Source: Prosthecobacter sp. SYSU 5D2
Lineage (GTDB): Bacteria > Verrucomicrobiota > Verrucomicrobiia > Verrucomicrobiales > Verrucomicrobiaceae
Direction: 5' to 3'
Length of the DNA: 64,000 bases
Assembly (NCBI RefSeq): GCF_039655865.1
Contig: NZ_JBBYXL010000003.1
Coordinates: forward strand, 124,001 to 188,000
Made by a program: the position numbers and the translations under genes. Every line of letters starts with the position of its first letter. Within the stretch, counting starts at the first letter, position 1. Below, piece after piece: positions 1-8,566 of this stretch. Under the pieces are notes generated by a model that saw only the letters and a program-made list of their open reading frames with translations, made no database searches and had not been told where the DNA came from.

Positions 1-36
1 GATTTCCTTGTTAAAAATGGAGGAATCAATGGCAGC

Positions 37-1746
37 TCACAGCTTCTGCTTCTCACCGCCCAGCACCTGGCCGTCTTTCAGCAGACGGGCGCGCAGCTTT
101 TCATAGTCCACCTTTTGCACCGGCACCTGGTCATCAATTGCCATGACGGCGGCGGTCGCAGCACTCTGGCTGGTGACCATGAAAACAGGCTCCATGCGGA
201 TGCTTGCAAAGGCGACGTGGCTGCAACTCAGAGCAAAGGTGACGAACAAGTTTTCACACTCGCTCTGACGGGGCACAATGGCGTCGTAGCCGATAGCATA
301 AGGCGGCGCGCCATCGCGACCGGAGGCGATCTTTCCCTCGCGGGTGACGACGCCATCCTTCACAATACGCCGGATCTCATGCACGTCGGTGCCGTAGCTG
401 CCCAGCCCCACGGACTTGGGCGCGACCTGACGGCCAAAGGTGTGGTGCTGGGTAAGAACCAGGTCGCTGATCATGCGCCGGGCTTGGCGAACATAGATCT
501 GATGAGGCCAGCCGCCATTGTCGGTGAATTCATCCTTGGGCAGACCGAAGCGCTTCATGTCCTTGCGCACTTTCTCAGGCACGCGTGCATCCGTGGCCAG
601 GAAATACAGCAGGCCGCGATGGTAGTTCTCATGCTCTTTGGCGATCTCGTCGCGCCGGGCATACGTGGCCTCAGGCCATTCGTGACTTGCCCCTGGCATG
701 TTGCCGCCAAAGGTGGCCGTATTAAAATCCCACTTCTGGTTAGGCAAAGCGTCGTGTTTGGAAAACCAGCGCAGGTCCATGTCATCGCCATTGGCCAGGC
801 AGGCTTCAATGAACCGGGCCACAATCTCATAACGTTTCGGATCATAGTCCGGCGGCGGGGCAATGGCGATGCTGTTGGCCGGATCCACACTCAGGCAAAG
901 GCGGAAACAATAGGCCTGTACACCTGGTGCAGGTTCTCCAGGCGTCCCCGGTTCGCCTTCCTGGATCAACGGCAGCAAGCCGCTCTTGGGATCTCCTTTC
1001 ACTACATAAGGATCCAACGGAAAATCACGGTCCCACACGCCCTGTCCACCGGCCACACGCCCCGTCTCCCCAGGCACCAGGTGGCCAGTGCGAGGTTTGT
1101 ATTTCTCGTCGTAATAAATGCCGTTGTAGGTCTCGCCATATTTGGCATTGCCCTCACGCATCAGCGTGTAGCTCACCCCCGCTTTCGCCATCAGGTCACC
1201 TTCATAAGTGGTGTCCAGGAACATCTTCGCCCGGAAAATGGTTCCGTCTTCGGTCACGAACTCTGTGATGCGAGCGCCTTCCTTGGTCACCTTGGCCAGC
1301 CTTGCTTTGAAGTAAACTTTCACCCCGGCTTCCTTGGCCATATGCGTATAAACTTCCTCCGCCTTGTGCGGCTCGATGGCATAGGCACCGCCTGTGGCCG
1401 GGCCGCCGCCGACAGGTATAAAGACCTTGTCCCAGGCGAGTTCGACGCCCACGGTCGCAGCCAGCTTGGTGAAGTATTCGCGGGAGATGCCGCCCACGCT
1501 GCGAGGATCACCAATGTCCACCGCGCTAAGACCGCCGGAGGTCATGCCGCCCAGATGCCTGCCCGGTTCGGCAATGACCACGCTTTTCCCCATACGGGCC
1601 ACTTGCACCGCCGCCGCCACACCGCCGCTGGTGCCGCCATAAACGCAGACATCGGCTTCAATGACTTCTGCCGAAAAGGCCGGTTGGAAAGTGAGGGCAA
1701 GGCCAAAGGCTGCCGTACCAATAGATCGCAAAAGGAAGGTGTACAT
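37..1746 (-). CDS. Secreted FAD-dependent oxidoreductase
   Basis: A 569-residue protein with an N-terminal signal peptide (about residues 1-25, ending near FSA). It is followed directly by a Rossmann dinucleotide-binding motif, VYGGTSGGVAAAVQVAR, and a GGMTSGGL segment. This is the layout of the FAD_oxidored family (PF12831), found in planctomycetes and verrucomicrobia, often near carbohydrate-degrading enzymes and sometimes labelled xanthan-lyase-like. The substrate is unknown. The ATG at 1746 is directly before the signal peptide. The stop is near the window edge, so downstream partners cannot be seen. The family call is good; the reaction is not known. Confidence 0.85.
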   Translation of the reverse strand: MYTFLLRSIGTAAFGLALTFQPAFSAEVIEADVCVYGGTSGGVAAAVQVARMGKSVVIAEPGRHLGGMTSGGLSAVDIGDPRSVGGISREYFTKLAATVGVELAWDKVFIPVGGGPATGGAYAIEPHKAEEVYTHMAKEAGVKVYFKARLAKVTKEGARITEFVTEDGTIFRAKMFLDTTYEGDLMAKAGVSYTLMREGNAKYGETYNGIYYDEKYKPRTGHLVPGETGRVAGGQGVWDRDFPLDPYVVKGDPKSGLLPLIQEGEPGTPGEPAPGVQAYCFRLCLSVDPANSIAIAPPPDYDPKRYEIVARFIEACLANGDDMDLRWFSKHDALPNQKWDFNTATFGGNMPGASHEWPEATYARRDEIAKEHENYHRGLLYFLATDARVPEKVRKDMKRFGLPKDEFTDNGGWPHQIYVRQARRMISDLVLTQHHTFGRQVAPKSVGLGSYGTDVHEIRRIVKDGVVTREGKIASGRDGAPPYAIGYDAIVPRQSECENLFVTFALSCSHVAFASIRMEPVFMVTSQSAATAAVMAIDDQVPVQKVDYEKLRARLLKDGQVLGGEKQKL

Positions 1747-1818
1747 GGTGGAAATAAGAAGACGAAGCTCCCACTCACCAACTTGCTGGTCAGGTTATCC
1801 TACCAGTTCCTCGTTAGC

Positions 1819-2274
1819 CTATTCTTTTCTTAGCACACCATCGCTGAGGATCTTGGCGCGCAGACCGCCGTCTCCTTTCATGGCCTCTTCAGCGCCCTCG
1901 GCAAAGGCCTGGTTCATCCAGTAGCAAGGCGCGCTTTCCTGGGTGCCTAAAAACCGCACGCCCTGGATCTCAAACTCCTGCCCGATGAGCGCATTCAGAT
2001 CCGCTCCTTTGGTGATGATGTTGCGCCGGAAAACGGAAGGCTCCACACCCATCACCTGGAACTGCTCGCACAGGCGCTCATAGACCTCGTGGGCAAAGAA
2101 GGTGACCTGTCCTTTGTAGTCCTCCTTGAATCCAAAAAAACGGTCCCCCTTCAGACCCTGGCTGGCAACGCATTCAATCGAGTCCACCTCGATCATCGGG
2201 GCCTGCCCGGCAGGCCGGCCGTGATGGCCGAAGAAGTTGTGCTCCGGGGAGATGTAAAGATGGAGGATCTGCAT
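1819..2274 (-). CDS. MOSC domain-containing protein
   Basis: A 151-residue cytoplasmic protein that is a single MOSC domain. Visible hallmarks are the GLKGDRFFG loop (about residues 40-48) and the late conserved Cys in ESAPCYWMNQAF (about residue 117), the sulfur-carrying cysteine of the family. MOSC proteins act in molybdenum cofactor sulfuration or in Moco-dependent reduction of N-hydroxylated compounds. Standalone MOSC proteins of this size are common and uncharacterised. It diverges from the Gfo/Idh/MocA gene across an 85-bp gap holding an inverted repeat. moeA lies elsewhere in the window, so a Moco pathway is present. Confidence 0.85.
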   Translation of the reverse strand: MQILHLYISPEHNFFGHHGRPAGQAPMIEVDSIECVASQGLKGDRFFGFKEDYKGQVTFFAHEVYERLCEQFQVMGVEPSVFRRNIITKGADLNALIGQEFEIQGVRFLGTQESAPCYWMNQAFAEGAEEAMKGDGGLRAKILSDGVLRKE

Positions 2275-2281
2275 GCCACAA

Positions 2282-2351
2282 TGTCATGCAGATGAGCAGA
2301 CACGCCAAGCTGGAATCTATCCCTTTGCACGGAGCGCAAGCCTGCATGACA
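2282..2351. promoter_or_regulatory. Inverted repeat in divergent promoter region
   Basis: TGTCATGCAG (2282-2291) and its exact reverse complement CTGCATGACA (2342-2351) flank 50 bp between the divergent MOSC and oxidoreductase genes. The placement suggests a shared operator, but no regulator is adjacent and the arms could also be two separate half-sites. Confidence 0.4.
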
Positions 2352-2359
2352 AATGATCC

Positions 2360-3388
2360 ATGAATGAAGAAAAGACCCTCCGCATCGGCATTGTAGGCGC
2401 AGGCGGCATTGTGAAGCAGCGGCATCTGCCAGGCCTGCGTGCCCTGCCAAATATCCAGATCACGGCGGTGGCGAATTCCACCCTGGCCAGTGCAGAAGCC
2501 TTCTGCCGCGACTTCGCACCGGAGGCGAAACCCATCGCCCGCTGGGAGGATGTGGTGGACAATGAAAACGTGGACATTGTGTGGATCGGCGCTCATCCGT
2601 ACATGCACCATGATGTGACGGACTTTGGACTGCAATGCGGCAAGCATGTCTTCACCCAGGCACGCATGGCGGCCACGCTGCAGGAGGCGGAGCACATGTG
2701 GGAAAGGGCACAGAGCTGCCCGGACCTGGTGACAGCCATCTGCCCTCCACCCCAGGGGATGAAAAGCGGCGAGATGGTGAAAAAGCTGCTGGCGGACGGT
2801 GCCATCGGCACGCCGCATCAAGCACTCCTGCACAGCTTTAACGGCGCATGGCTGGACGCCAGCCAGCCTGCGCACTGGCGCCAGCGCACGGAGACGAGCG
2901 GCATCCAGATCCTGACCCTGGGCATCTACACGGAGGTTTTGCAAAAATGGTTAGGCCACATCACCGAAGTTGAGGCGCGTGGAAATATCGTCATCCCGGA
3001 GCGGCAGGGTTACACCGTGGAGACACCGGACTTTGTCAACGTCCTGGCCAGGTTCCGCAGCGGCCTGGAGGCCACGATGATGTTCAGCGGCGTGGCCGCC
3101 CATGCACCGACGGACAGACTGTGGTTATTTGGCACAGAAGGCACCCTGAGTTATGATTTCACCACCGAAGAAGTCTCCCTGGGCAAACGGGGCGGCGGGC
3201 TTGAGGTAGTGCCTGTGCCTTATGACATGCAGCGTGAATGGACCGTGGAGCGTGATTTTATCCAGGCCGTACGTGATCCTCAGGCACCGCGTCCGAAGCC
3301 CGACTTCACCGAAGGCGTCTGCTACATGCGTGTGGTAGAGGCGGTGTGGGAGGCCATGGAAACACGCGCTGCGGTGAAGTGCGCGTGA
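2360..3388 (+). CDS. Gfo/Idh/MocA family oxidoreductase
   Basis: A 342-residue NAD(P)-dependent oxidoreductase. The N-terminal Rossmann motif is GAGGIVKQRHLPGL (residues 13-26) and the C-terminal half looks like the usual alpha/beta substrate domain. Members oxidise or reduce sugars, inositols and related polyols. The catalytic EKP motif after GKHV is here Q100-A101-R102, so the usual catalytic lysine is an arginine. That points to altered chemistry or a non-catalytic, sugar-binding role. No signal peptide is present. The next gene converges with a 12-bp gap. Confidence 0.85.
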   Translation: MNEEKTLRIGIVGAGGIVKQRHLPGLRALPNIQITAVANSTLASAEAFCRDFAPEAKPIARWEDVVDNENVDIVWIGAHPYMHHDVTDFGLQCGKHVFTQARMAATLQEAEHMWERAQSCPDLVTAICPPPQGMKSGEMVKKLLADGAIGTPHQALLHSFNGAWLDASQPAHWRQRTETSGIQILTLGIYTEVLQKWLGHITEVEARGNIVIPERQGYTVETPDFVNVLARFRSGLEATMMFSGVAAHAPTDRLWLFGTEGTLSYDFTTEEVSLGKRGGGLEVVPVPYDMQREWTVERDFIQAVRDPQAPRPKPDFTEGVCYMRVVEAVWEAMETRAAVKCA

Positions 3389-3400
3389 TCGAAAGGATCC

Positions 3401-3970
3401 TCATAGCCCCTGCGGATGCCGGTTGATGAAACCGGACGTCGGGCGTGCAGTGGAACGCCAGCGTGGCCCCTCCCCCGTTTGTGTTCCCGAGGTGTCGAAC
3501 CGCAATCCGCAGACGGACATGAAAACATGGTTCCCCGGTTTCACAAAAAGAGACACATAACGCCCCGCGCCTGGCTTTCCATATCCGGCAAATCCCCGTG
3601 AATTCAAAGGTCGCACCAGCAGACCCGTGCGGTAGAGAATGTGGGAGATGGAGCCGGAGCAGTCAAACCCGTCATCATAGAGCTGCTTGTGACCGCCGCC
3701 CCATTTGTAGGGCTTGTCCACAAGCTGGTTGGCATAATACACCAAGTGATGCAGCACCGGCGGATGATAAGTCGTGGCACGGGCATGACGCCCGTCAAAA
3801 ATCAAAGGCGGGACCTGCGTGTAATAATAAACCCCAGCGCCGCCTCCGGCGACCGCCAGCGCGCCTAGTCCGGTCGTCTTCAACCAGTCCCGACGTCCCA
3901 TGTTTTTCAGGGCATTTGCCTCCAGTGTATTTTCTAAGGACTCAGGAATGAAATCTTGAGGTTCATGCAT
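3401..3970 (-). CDS. NlpC/P60-like cysteine peptidase, exported
   Basis: A 189-residue protein. An RRDWLKTTGLGALAV segment (about residues 26-40) is a Tat-like signal or membrane anchor preceded by about 25 cytoplasmic-type residues. The mature part has YKWGGGH and DCSGSISHILYRTG, the nucleophile region of NlpC/P60 peptidoglycan endopeptidases (Cys104), and a candidate His148 in GNHVFMS. Such enzymes cut peptide stems in peptidoglycan. The domain is short, and nothing is fused to it. An amidase gene lies two genes upstream on the same strand, giving a cell-wall theme. Substrate specificity cannot be read. Confidence 0.75.
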   Translation of the reverse strand: MHEPQDFIPESLENTLEANALKNMGRRDWLKTTGLGALAVAGGGAGVYYYTQVPPLIFDGRHARATTYHPPVLHHLVYYANQLVDKPYKWGGGHKQLYDDGFDCSGSISHILYRTGLLVRPLNSRGFAGYGKPGAGRYVSLFVKPGNHVFMSVCGLRFDTSGTQTGEGPRWRSTARPTSGFINRHPQGL

Positions 3971-4006
3971 GGTGCAAAGTTACTCTCAATACCCAAAATG
4001 CCAAGC

Positions 4007-4927
4007 CTACTTTCTCGAAAGACGGTAAAGCGGTACAGGCAGTTGCTCAGAGGTGAACCAGAGAGAAGCACCGTCCTCATCATAGCACACCGCTTCCATC
4101 TGTTTCGTCAGCGGCGGCTGGATGATCCTGGCGGGTGCTGCCAGTGACTGAGCCAGGGAGGCTTTTTTGCTGAGTTTCCATTCGTGCAAGTAACTGTAAG
4201 TGCCGATGACCAGCCAGCTGCCGTCCGGGGAAAAATCAGCAGCGGTAGCCATGCAGGCCATGCCGGGGCGTTTCCCTTCCCTCGGGCGGGATGGGAAATT
4301 CAGATCAGCCATCTTGATCAGCTTCATCGCCTGGCCGGAGATGCGGTCCTCTGGCACACGGTAAAGGGCGCAGCGGCCATCCTCCGTCTTGGTCACAATG
4401 AAGAGATGGCGGTTCAGCGGATGCATCATCAGGCACTCCGCGTTATGCCGCCCATCAGGATAGCTCACGTGCCAGGTTTCCGGCTCGGCGGACAGGACTT
4501 CCTTTTCAGCATCTTCAGGCAGGTCCGGCTCCGGGATGCGATAGATCTGGATGCTGGCGCGGCGCTTCAGATTGTCTCCGATGTCCCCGATGAACAGGCA
4601 GGGCTGTCCCTTTTCATCAGGACCTTGGGTGATATCCTCCCAGTCAAAATTAGCTGCCGTCGGCACACGCACCTTGGCCACCGTTTCCCCTTTCTGGTTG
4701 ATGGCAAACAGGCAGGGCTCGCCACCGGAATCATTATGTGTCCAAAAAATACCGGGATGCCGCAGACTGCGTGCGATGCCACTGCTTTCAGCAATGCGCT
4801 TGTCAGCCAGCACAGCCACCTTTTCTGCCGTGGGCACTTCCACCTCCACCTGGGCAGCGGCAGGGAGGGCCAGCAGGCCAAGGATAGCGGTGAGGACCAG
4901 CGTCTTCATAGCCGTGAAAGCGGACAT
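4007..4927 (-). CDS. Secreted hypothetical protein, propeller-like
   Basis: A 306-residue protein with a clear signal peptide ending near PAAAQ. The body has recurring beta-strand-like segments such as GIFWTHNDSGGEP, WEDITQGPDE, CLFIGDIGDN and WLVIGTYSYLHEW. These resemble beta-propeller proteins that compare stored values, but I cannot assign a family. ATG 4927 lies 5 bp after the stop of the upstream amidase gene. An internal ATG at 4909 starts directly at the signal peptide and is equally plausible. The tight spacing suggests co-transcription with the amidase. Function unknown. Confidence 0.7.
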   Translation of the reverse strand: MSAFTAMKTLVLTAILGLLALPAAAQVEVEVPTAEKVAVLADKRIAESSGIARSLRHPGIFWTHNDSGGEPCLFAINQKGETVAKVRVPTAANFDWEDITQGPDEKGQPCLFIGDIGDNLKRRASIQIYRIPEPDLPEDAEKEVLSAEPETWHVSYPDGRHNAECLMMHPLNRHLFIVTKTEDGRCALYRVPEDRISGQAMKLIKMADLNFPSRPREGKRPGMACMATAADFSPDGSWLVIGTYSYLHEWKLSKKASLAQSLAAPARIIQPPLTKQMEAVCYDEDGASLWFTSEQLPVPLYRLSRK

Positions 4928-4932
4928 TCAAA

Positions 4933-5679
4933 TTAACCCAGAGAGCGTGCCGGACCTGGCACCAGGCGGTTATAATGCAGCTGCACACGCCTCAGGTACC
5001 ACTGCCAGGTGGGGCCGGGACGGCCGCGATCCAGCAGGAAATGCGGGCAGTTTTTGTGGGGATCCTTGATGCTGGGGCTGATGCGCGGCCAGTGATAGTG
5101 CGGCACCACATGTTTCAGCGGGATGCCGTAAGTGTACATCAAGTAAGCGGAAAGACGGGCCGTTTTGTCAATGGTCAGCGCAATGTCATTGCCCCGGTGC
5201 TCGCACATCTCGATGCCGATGCTGTAGTTGTTCCCAGGGCCGTCAAAGTCGGCGTGCTCCCCCTGCTCCCGGCAGGGCAGATGCTGGATGGCCACATTGG
5301 ACTGCGTGGTAAAATGCCAGGTCAGGAAGCCGATCCGGTTGCCCCCAGGACGCTTGGTCGCACGCAAGGCTCCCCTCTTCAGGGCCAGGGCGTGGTTATA
5401 CGCGTTGCCGGTGTAATTTTGCGTACTGTGAATGGTGATGTACCGGGGTGTCATGGGCCGGTATTTATATCGGCCCACTTTGCCCGGCGGGATCAGGTCC
5501 GTTTGCAAACCCACCTCCCGCAGCAACTGCTCAGGGGTCACGCGCCCGAGCGCCCTGTCATTGTAACGGGCTTCCCACATGGCGGTTTTGGAGCGCCCGG
5601 CGGGAGATCCGCAGGCGGCAAAGAGGACGACGGCCAGAATCCCGAGAGGGAGGGCCAGTAGAGCACTGCCTTTATTCAT
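4933..5679 (-). CDS. N-acetylmuramoyl-L-alanine amidase, lipoprotein
   Basis: A 248-residue protein from ATG 5679. The N-terminus is a lipoprotein signal with lipobox-like LFAAC (about residues 19-23). The body is an Amidase_2 (PGRP-like) domain: ITIHSTQNYTG supplies the first zinc His, HFTTQSNVAIQHLP the middle part, and VPHYHW plus the late PHKNCPHF the remaining His/Cys ligand region. The family cleaves the bond between MurNAc and L-Ala in peptidoglycan. A longer frame reaches 5847, but it would overlap the divergent glycosyltransferase, and 5679 is the start that gives a lipoprotein signal. Confidence 0.85.
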   Translation of the reverse strand: MNKGSALLALPLGILAVVLFAACGSPAGRSKTAMWEARYNDRALGRVTPEQLLREVGLQTDLIPPGKVGRYKYRPMTPRYITIHSTQNYTGNAYNHALALKRGALRATKRPGGNRIGFLTWHFTTQSNVAIQHLPCREQGEHADFDGPGNNYSIGIEMCEHRGNDIALTIDKTARLSAYLMYTYGIPLKHVVPHYHWPRISPSIKDPHKNCPHFLLDRGRPGPTWQWYLRRVQLHYNRLVPGPARSLG

Positions 5680-5777
5680 GAGAGCAGTATGATGGATGAA
5701 GCGAAGTTTGCCAGTCATGAGTCTAGCAGCCTGACATTTAGTTTGAGTTCCTCCAATTTTCAGCCAGCCATAGACTT

Positions 5778-6869
5778 GTGATTCTTGTCCTGACAGCAGG
5801 CTTTGGCGATGGGCACAACACCGCCGCATTTTCCACCTCCGAAGCACTGCGCCGTTTGTGCCCAGGGGAGGAGGTCCAGACTTGCGACCTTGTCAGCGAG
5901 GTGCAGCCACGCATCGCCACCCTGCTGAAAAACTTGTACCAGCAGGCCATCACGCACTTTCCCAGTGGCTGGCGCATGGTGTACCACATGCTGGAAAAGT
6001 CCGATGTGGACCCTCAGGACAGCGCCTGGCTGGCCCCGCTGGTGCGCGGCCTGCGGGAAAAAATCACGACCCTGCAACCAAGGCTTATTATCAGCACCTA
6101 CCCGCTGTATGCGGCACTGATGGATGCCCTGCGCAAGCAGGACGGTGAAGTACCAAAACTGGTCACCATCATCACCGATTCCATCAGCGTGCACCGCATC
6201 TGGCTGATGCAACCAAGCGACCTCTACTGCGTGGCCGATGCCGAAACCCGGGAAGTGGTCATGAAACTGGGCATTCCGCACGAGAAAGTCCACATCACCG
6301 GTTTCCCCGTCAGTCTTCAATTCACCGAAACATTGCCCGAGGAGGCCATCCGTCCTGGAGTACAGCGCATTCTCTACCTGCCCTCCACCACCGCCCGCCA
6401 CGTCAGGATGACGCTGGCCTCCCTGAAGCCGCTGCTGCAAAAGGGCGTGCAACTGACCATCCCCGTGGGCAAGCACAGCTCGCGTTTATATCATGTGCTG
6501 CGCAAGTTCACCGATGAAATGCCAGACGCCCCCGTGGAGATCATCGGCTGGACAGACCGCATCCCCGAACTGCTGCGCACGCACGATGTGGTCATCTGCA
6601 AAGCTGGCGGTGCCATTTTGCATGAAGTGCTGGCAGCCCGCATCCCGGCGGTGATTGACTATGTAGTCCCCGGCCAGGAGGAAGGGAACGCGGAGATGCT
6701 GCTCTCCCGCCATTGCGCCTACCGCTCCCAAACGGCCAGTGAAACCGGCGAATGTGTGGCCAGGATCCTTGAGAATGGCGGCAAAATCGGACGCCAGATG
6801 CACGCTAACATGCTGCCTATCAGTGTGCCGGATGCAGCCATGCGCGCAGCAAAAGCCGCCCTGGAATGA
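5778..6869 (+). CDS. MGDG-synthase-like glycosyltransferase
   Basis: A 363-residue cytoplasmic or membrane-peripheral glycosyltransferase with a GTG start. The opening LTAGFGDGHNTAA is the nucleotide-sugar/lipid acceptor loop of MGDG synthases and processive diacylglycerol glucosyltransferases. A MurG-like C-terminal donor site follows, with ICKAGGAILHEVLAARIP and a later PGQEEGNAE. These enzymes add sugars to diacylglycerol or a similar lipid. It diverges from the amidase gene with about 100 bp between the starts, and converges on the sulfatase gene. The exact acceptor is not readable. Confidence 0.85.
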   Translation: MILVLTAGFGDGHNTAAFSTSEALRRLCPGEEVQTCDLVSEVQPRIATLLKNLYQQAITHFPSGWRMVYHMLEKSDVDPQDSAWLAPLVRGLREKITTLQPRLIISTYPLYAALMDALRKQDGEVPKLVTIITDSISVHRIWLMQPSDLYCVADAETREVVMKLGIPHEKVHITGFPVSLQFTETLPEEAIRPGVQRILYLPSTTARHVRMTLASLKPLLQKGVQLTIPVGKHSSRLYHVLRKFTDEMPDAPVEIIGWTDRIPELLRTHDVVICKAGGAILHEVLAARIPAVIDYVVPGQEEGNAEMLLSRHCAYRSQTASETGECVARILENGGKIGRQMHANMLPISVPDAAMRAAKAALE

Positions 6870-6893
6870 CGGCCGTGAACTGATTGCATTGGG

Positions 6894-8468
6894 TTATAAA
6901 TCATCCCCTTGCACTTCTCTGAGCAGCCGGCTCAGCCGCGCGACAATCTCCGGTTGTTCCGCATGCACATTCTTCGTCTCTGCGGGATCTGTCTCCAGGT
7001 TGTAGAGCTGCCCCGTCGGCCCGCCTTCTTTTGCCGGGTCCAGGACCTTCGGATGGCTGAACCCGCCAGATCCCCGGTGCGGCACCAGTTTCCACGGTCC
7101 CTGCCGGATGCCAAACACCCCGCTCATTGAATGGTGAATGGCAAACTCACGCAGCGGCTTATCCGGTTTTTCTTTTAGCAACGCAGGCAGGATGTCCCGG
7201 CTGTCCTCCCCGGCCCCGGCAGGCAGGTCCACACCTATGATCGCCGCCGCTGTCGCCAGCAGGTCCGTCAGCTCCACCAGCTCAGCACTCACCGTCCCGG
7301 CAGGGGTTTTGCCCGGCCAGCGCACCACGAAGGGCACCCGGTGCCCGCCTTCCCAGATGTCCGCCTTCGTTCCGCGCAGATGCGCATTCCCCTGGTGACC
7401 ATATTCCTGGATATGCGCCCCCCGCCCGCGTACCTTGTAATGCTTCACATCGTCCGCTTCCTTCGCCTCCCAATAATGATACAGCCCGCCATTGTCGGAG
7501 GTGAAAAGCACCAGCGTATTCTCCGCCAGCCCGGTACGGTCCAGCGTCTCCAGCAAAGCTCCCAAAAAGGCGTCAGTCTCCACGACAAAGTCCCCATAGT
7601 CCCCGGCCTGGCTTTTGCCCTTGTACTCCGTATTTGTCACCACCGGCAGATGCGGCGAGGTCAGCGGCGCATACAGAAAAAAAGGCTTCTTGTCCGCCGC
7701 TGCCGCCCTTTCTTCAATGAATGCCACAGCTTCACCCGCCAGCCTCGGCATTACCCCATGGATGGTGAAATCCGGCGACCTCACCCCTTCATCCACCGCC
7801 ATGAAATTGGTGTCGCGCATGCGCTCCTGATTCAACACGGGCAGCCTCAGCGCACGGTCATTCACCAGATAACAAAAGGGCGACATGTTCAGCGAGGCGG
7901 AGATACCAAAATAATGGTCAAACCCCACTGCCACGGGTCCGCCCGTGAAGGGCTTCGTAAAATCCACCTCAAACCCGGCGCGCGGTGGCTCCCGGCGGTC
8001 CAGCGGCACTGCCGGGACCGGCTGGCCATTCTTGTCCGTCCATTGCATGCCCAGATGCCACTTGCCGATGCATGCCGTACGATACCCCTGCTCTTTCAGC
8101 AGGCTCGCCACCGTCACCTGCCCTGGCTCAATAAGCGGCGGGTCAAAGCCGTCCAGCACCCGGTACTTAAGCCGCGTGCGCCAGCAGTAGCGCCCCGTCA
8201 GCAGACCGTAGCGCGTTGGTGTACACACCGCCGAAGGCGTATGCGCATCGGTAAACCGCATCCCTTCCAGCGCCAGGCGGTCCACATGCGGGGTCTGGAT
8301 CTTCGAAGCCGGATTGTTGCAGGAAACATCCCCAAACCCCAGATCATCCGCCAAAACCACAATGATGTTAGGCCGCCGTTCTATACCATAGGCAGCCGTA
8401 TTAATAATCAGTGAAAACACCCCCATCAATCCCGTTTTGATCCAGTTTCGACAATTTAAGCGCATCAT
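6894..8468 (-). CDS. Secreted sulfatase
   Basis: A 524-residue arylsulfatase-family enzyme with a signal peptide (to about residue 29). PNIIVVLADDLGFGD gives the two metal Asp residues. Cys82 in CTPTRYGLLTGR is the CxPxR site converted to formylglycine by a maturase. GKWHLG, a substrate/metal segment, and FTSDNGG, the second metal site, follow. It removes sulfate esters from sulfated polysaccharides or other molecules outside the cytoplasm. The family is greatly expanded in Planctomycetes and Verrucomicrobia. No dedicated maturase is adjacent. Confidence 0.93.
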   Translation of the reverse strand: MMRLNCRNWIKTGLMGVFSLIINTAAYGIERRPNIIVVLADDLGFGDVSCNNPASKIQTPHVDRLALEGMRFTDAHTPSAVCTPTRYGLLTGRYCWRTRLKYRVLDGFDPPLIEPGQVTVASLLKEQGYRTACIGKWHLGMQWTDKNGQPVPAVPLDRREPPRAGFEVDFTKPFTGGPVAVGFDHYFGISASLNMSPFCYLVNDRALRLPVLNQERMRDTNFMAVDEGVRSPDFTIHGVMPRLAGEAVAFIEERAAAADKKPFFLYAPLTSPHLPVVTNTEYKGKSQAGDYGDFVVETDAFLGALLETLDRTGLAENTLVLFTSDNGGLYHYWEAKEADDVKHYKVRGRGAHIQEYGHQGNAHLRGTKADIWEGGHRVPFVVRWPGKTPAGTVSAELVELTDLLATAAAIIGVDLPAGAGEDSRDILPALLKEKPDKPLREFAIHHSMSGVFGIRQGPWKLVPHRGSGGFSHPKVLDPAKEGGPTGQLYNLETDPAETKNVHAEQPEIVARLSRLLREVQGDDL

Positions 8469-8566
8469 TCCCTTTCAGACGATTCATCCACAGTACTTCT
8501 GTCACTCACCGGAATTTCCCGGCTCATTTACCCCCCATTGAGCATACCCCCTGCTCCTGATGTCCA

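Noticed and set aside
115-1833. Long plus-strand frame opposite the FAD oxidoreductase gene
   Set aside because: No recognisable domain, composition typical of an antisense frame in GC-rich DNA, and the minus-strand gene has a signal peptide and clear FAD motif.
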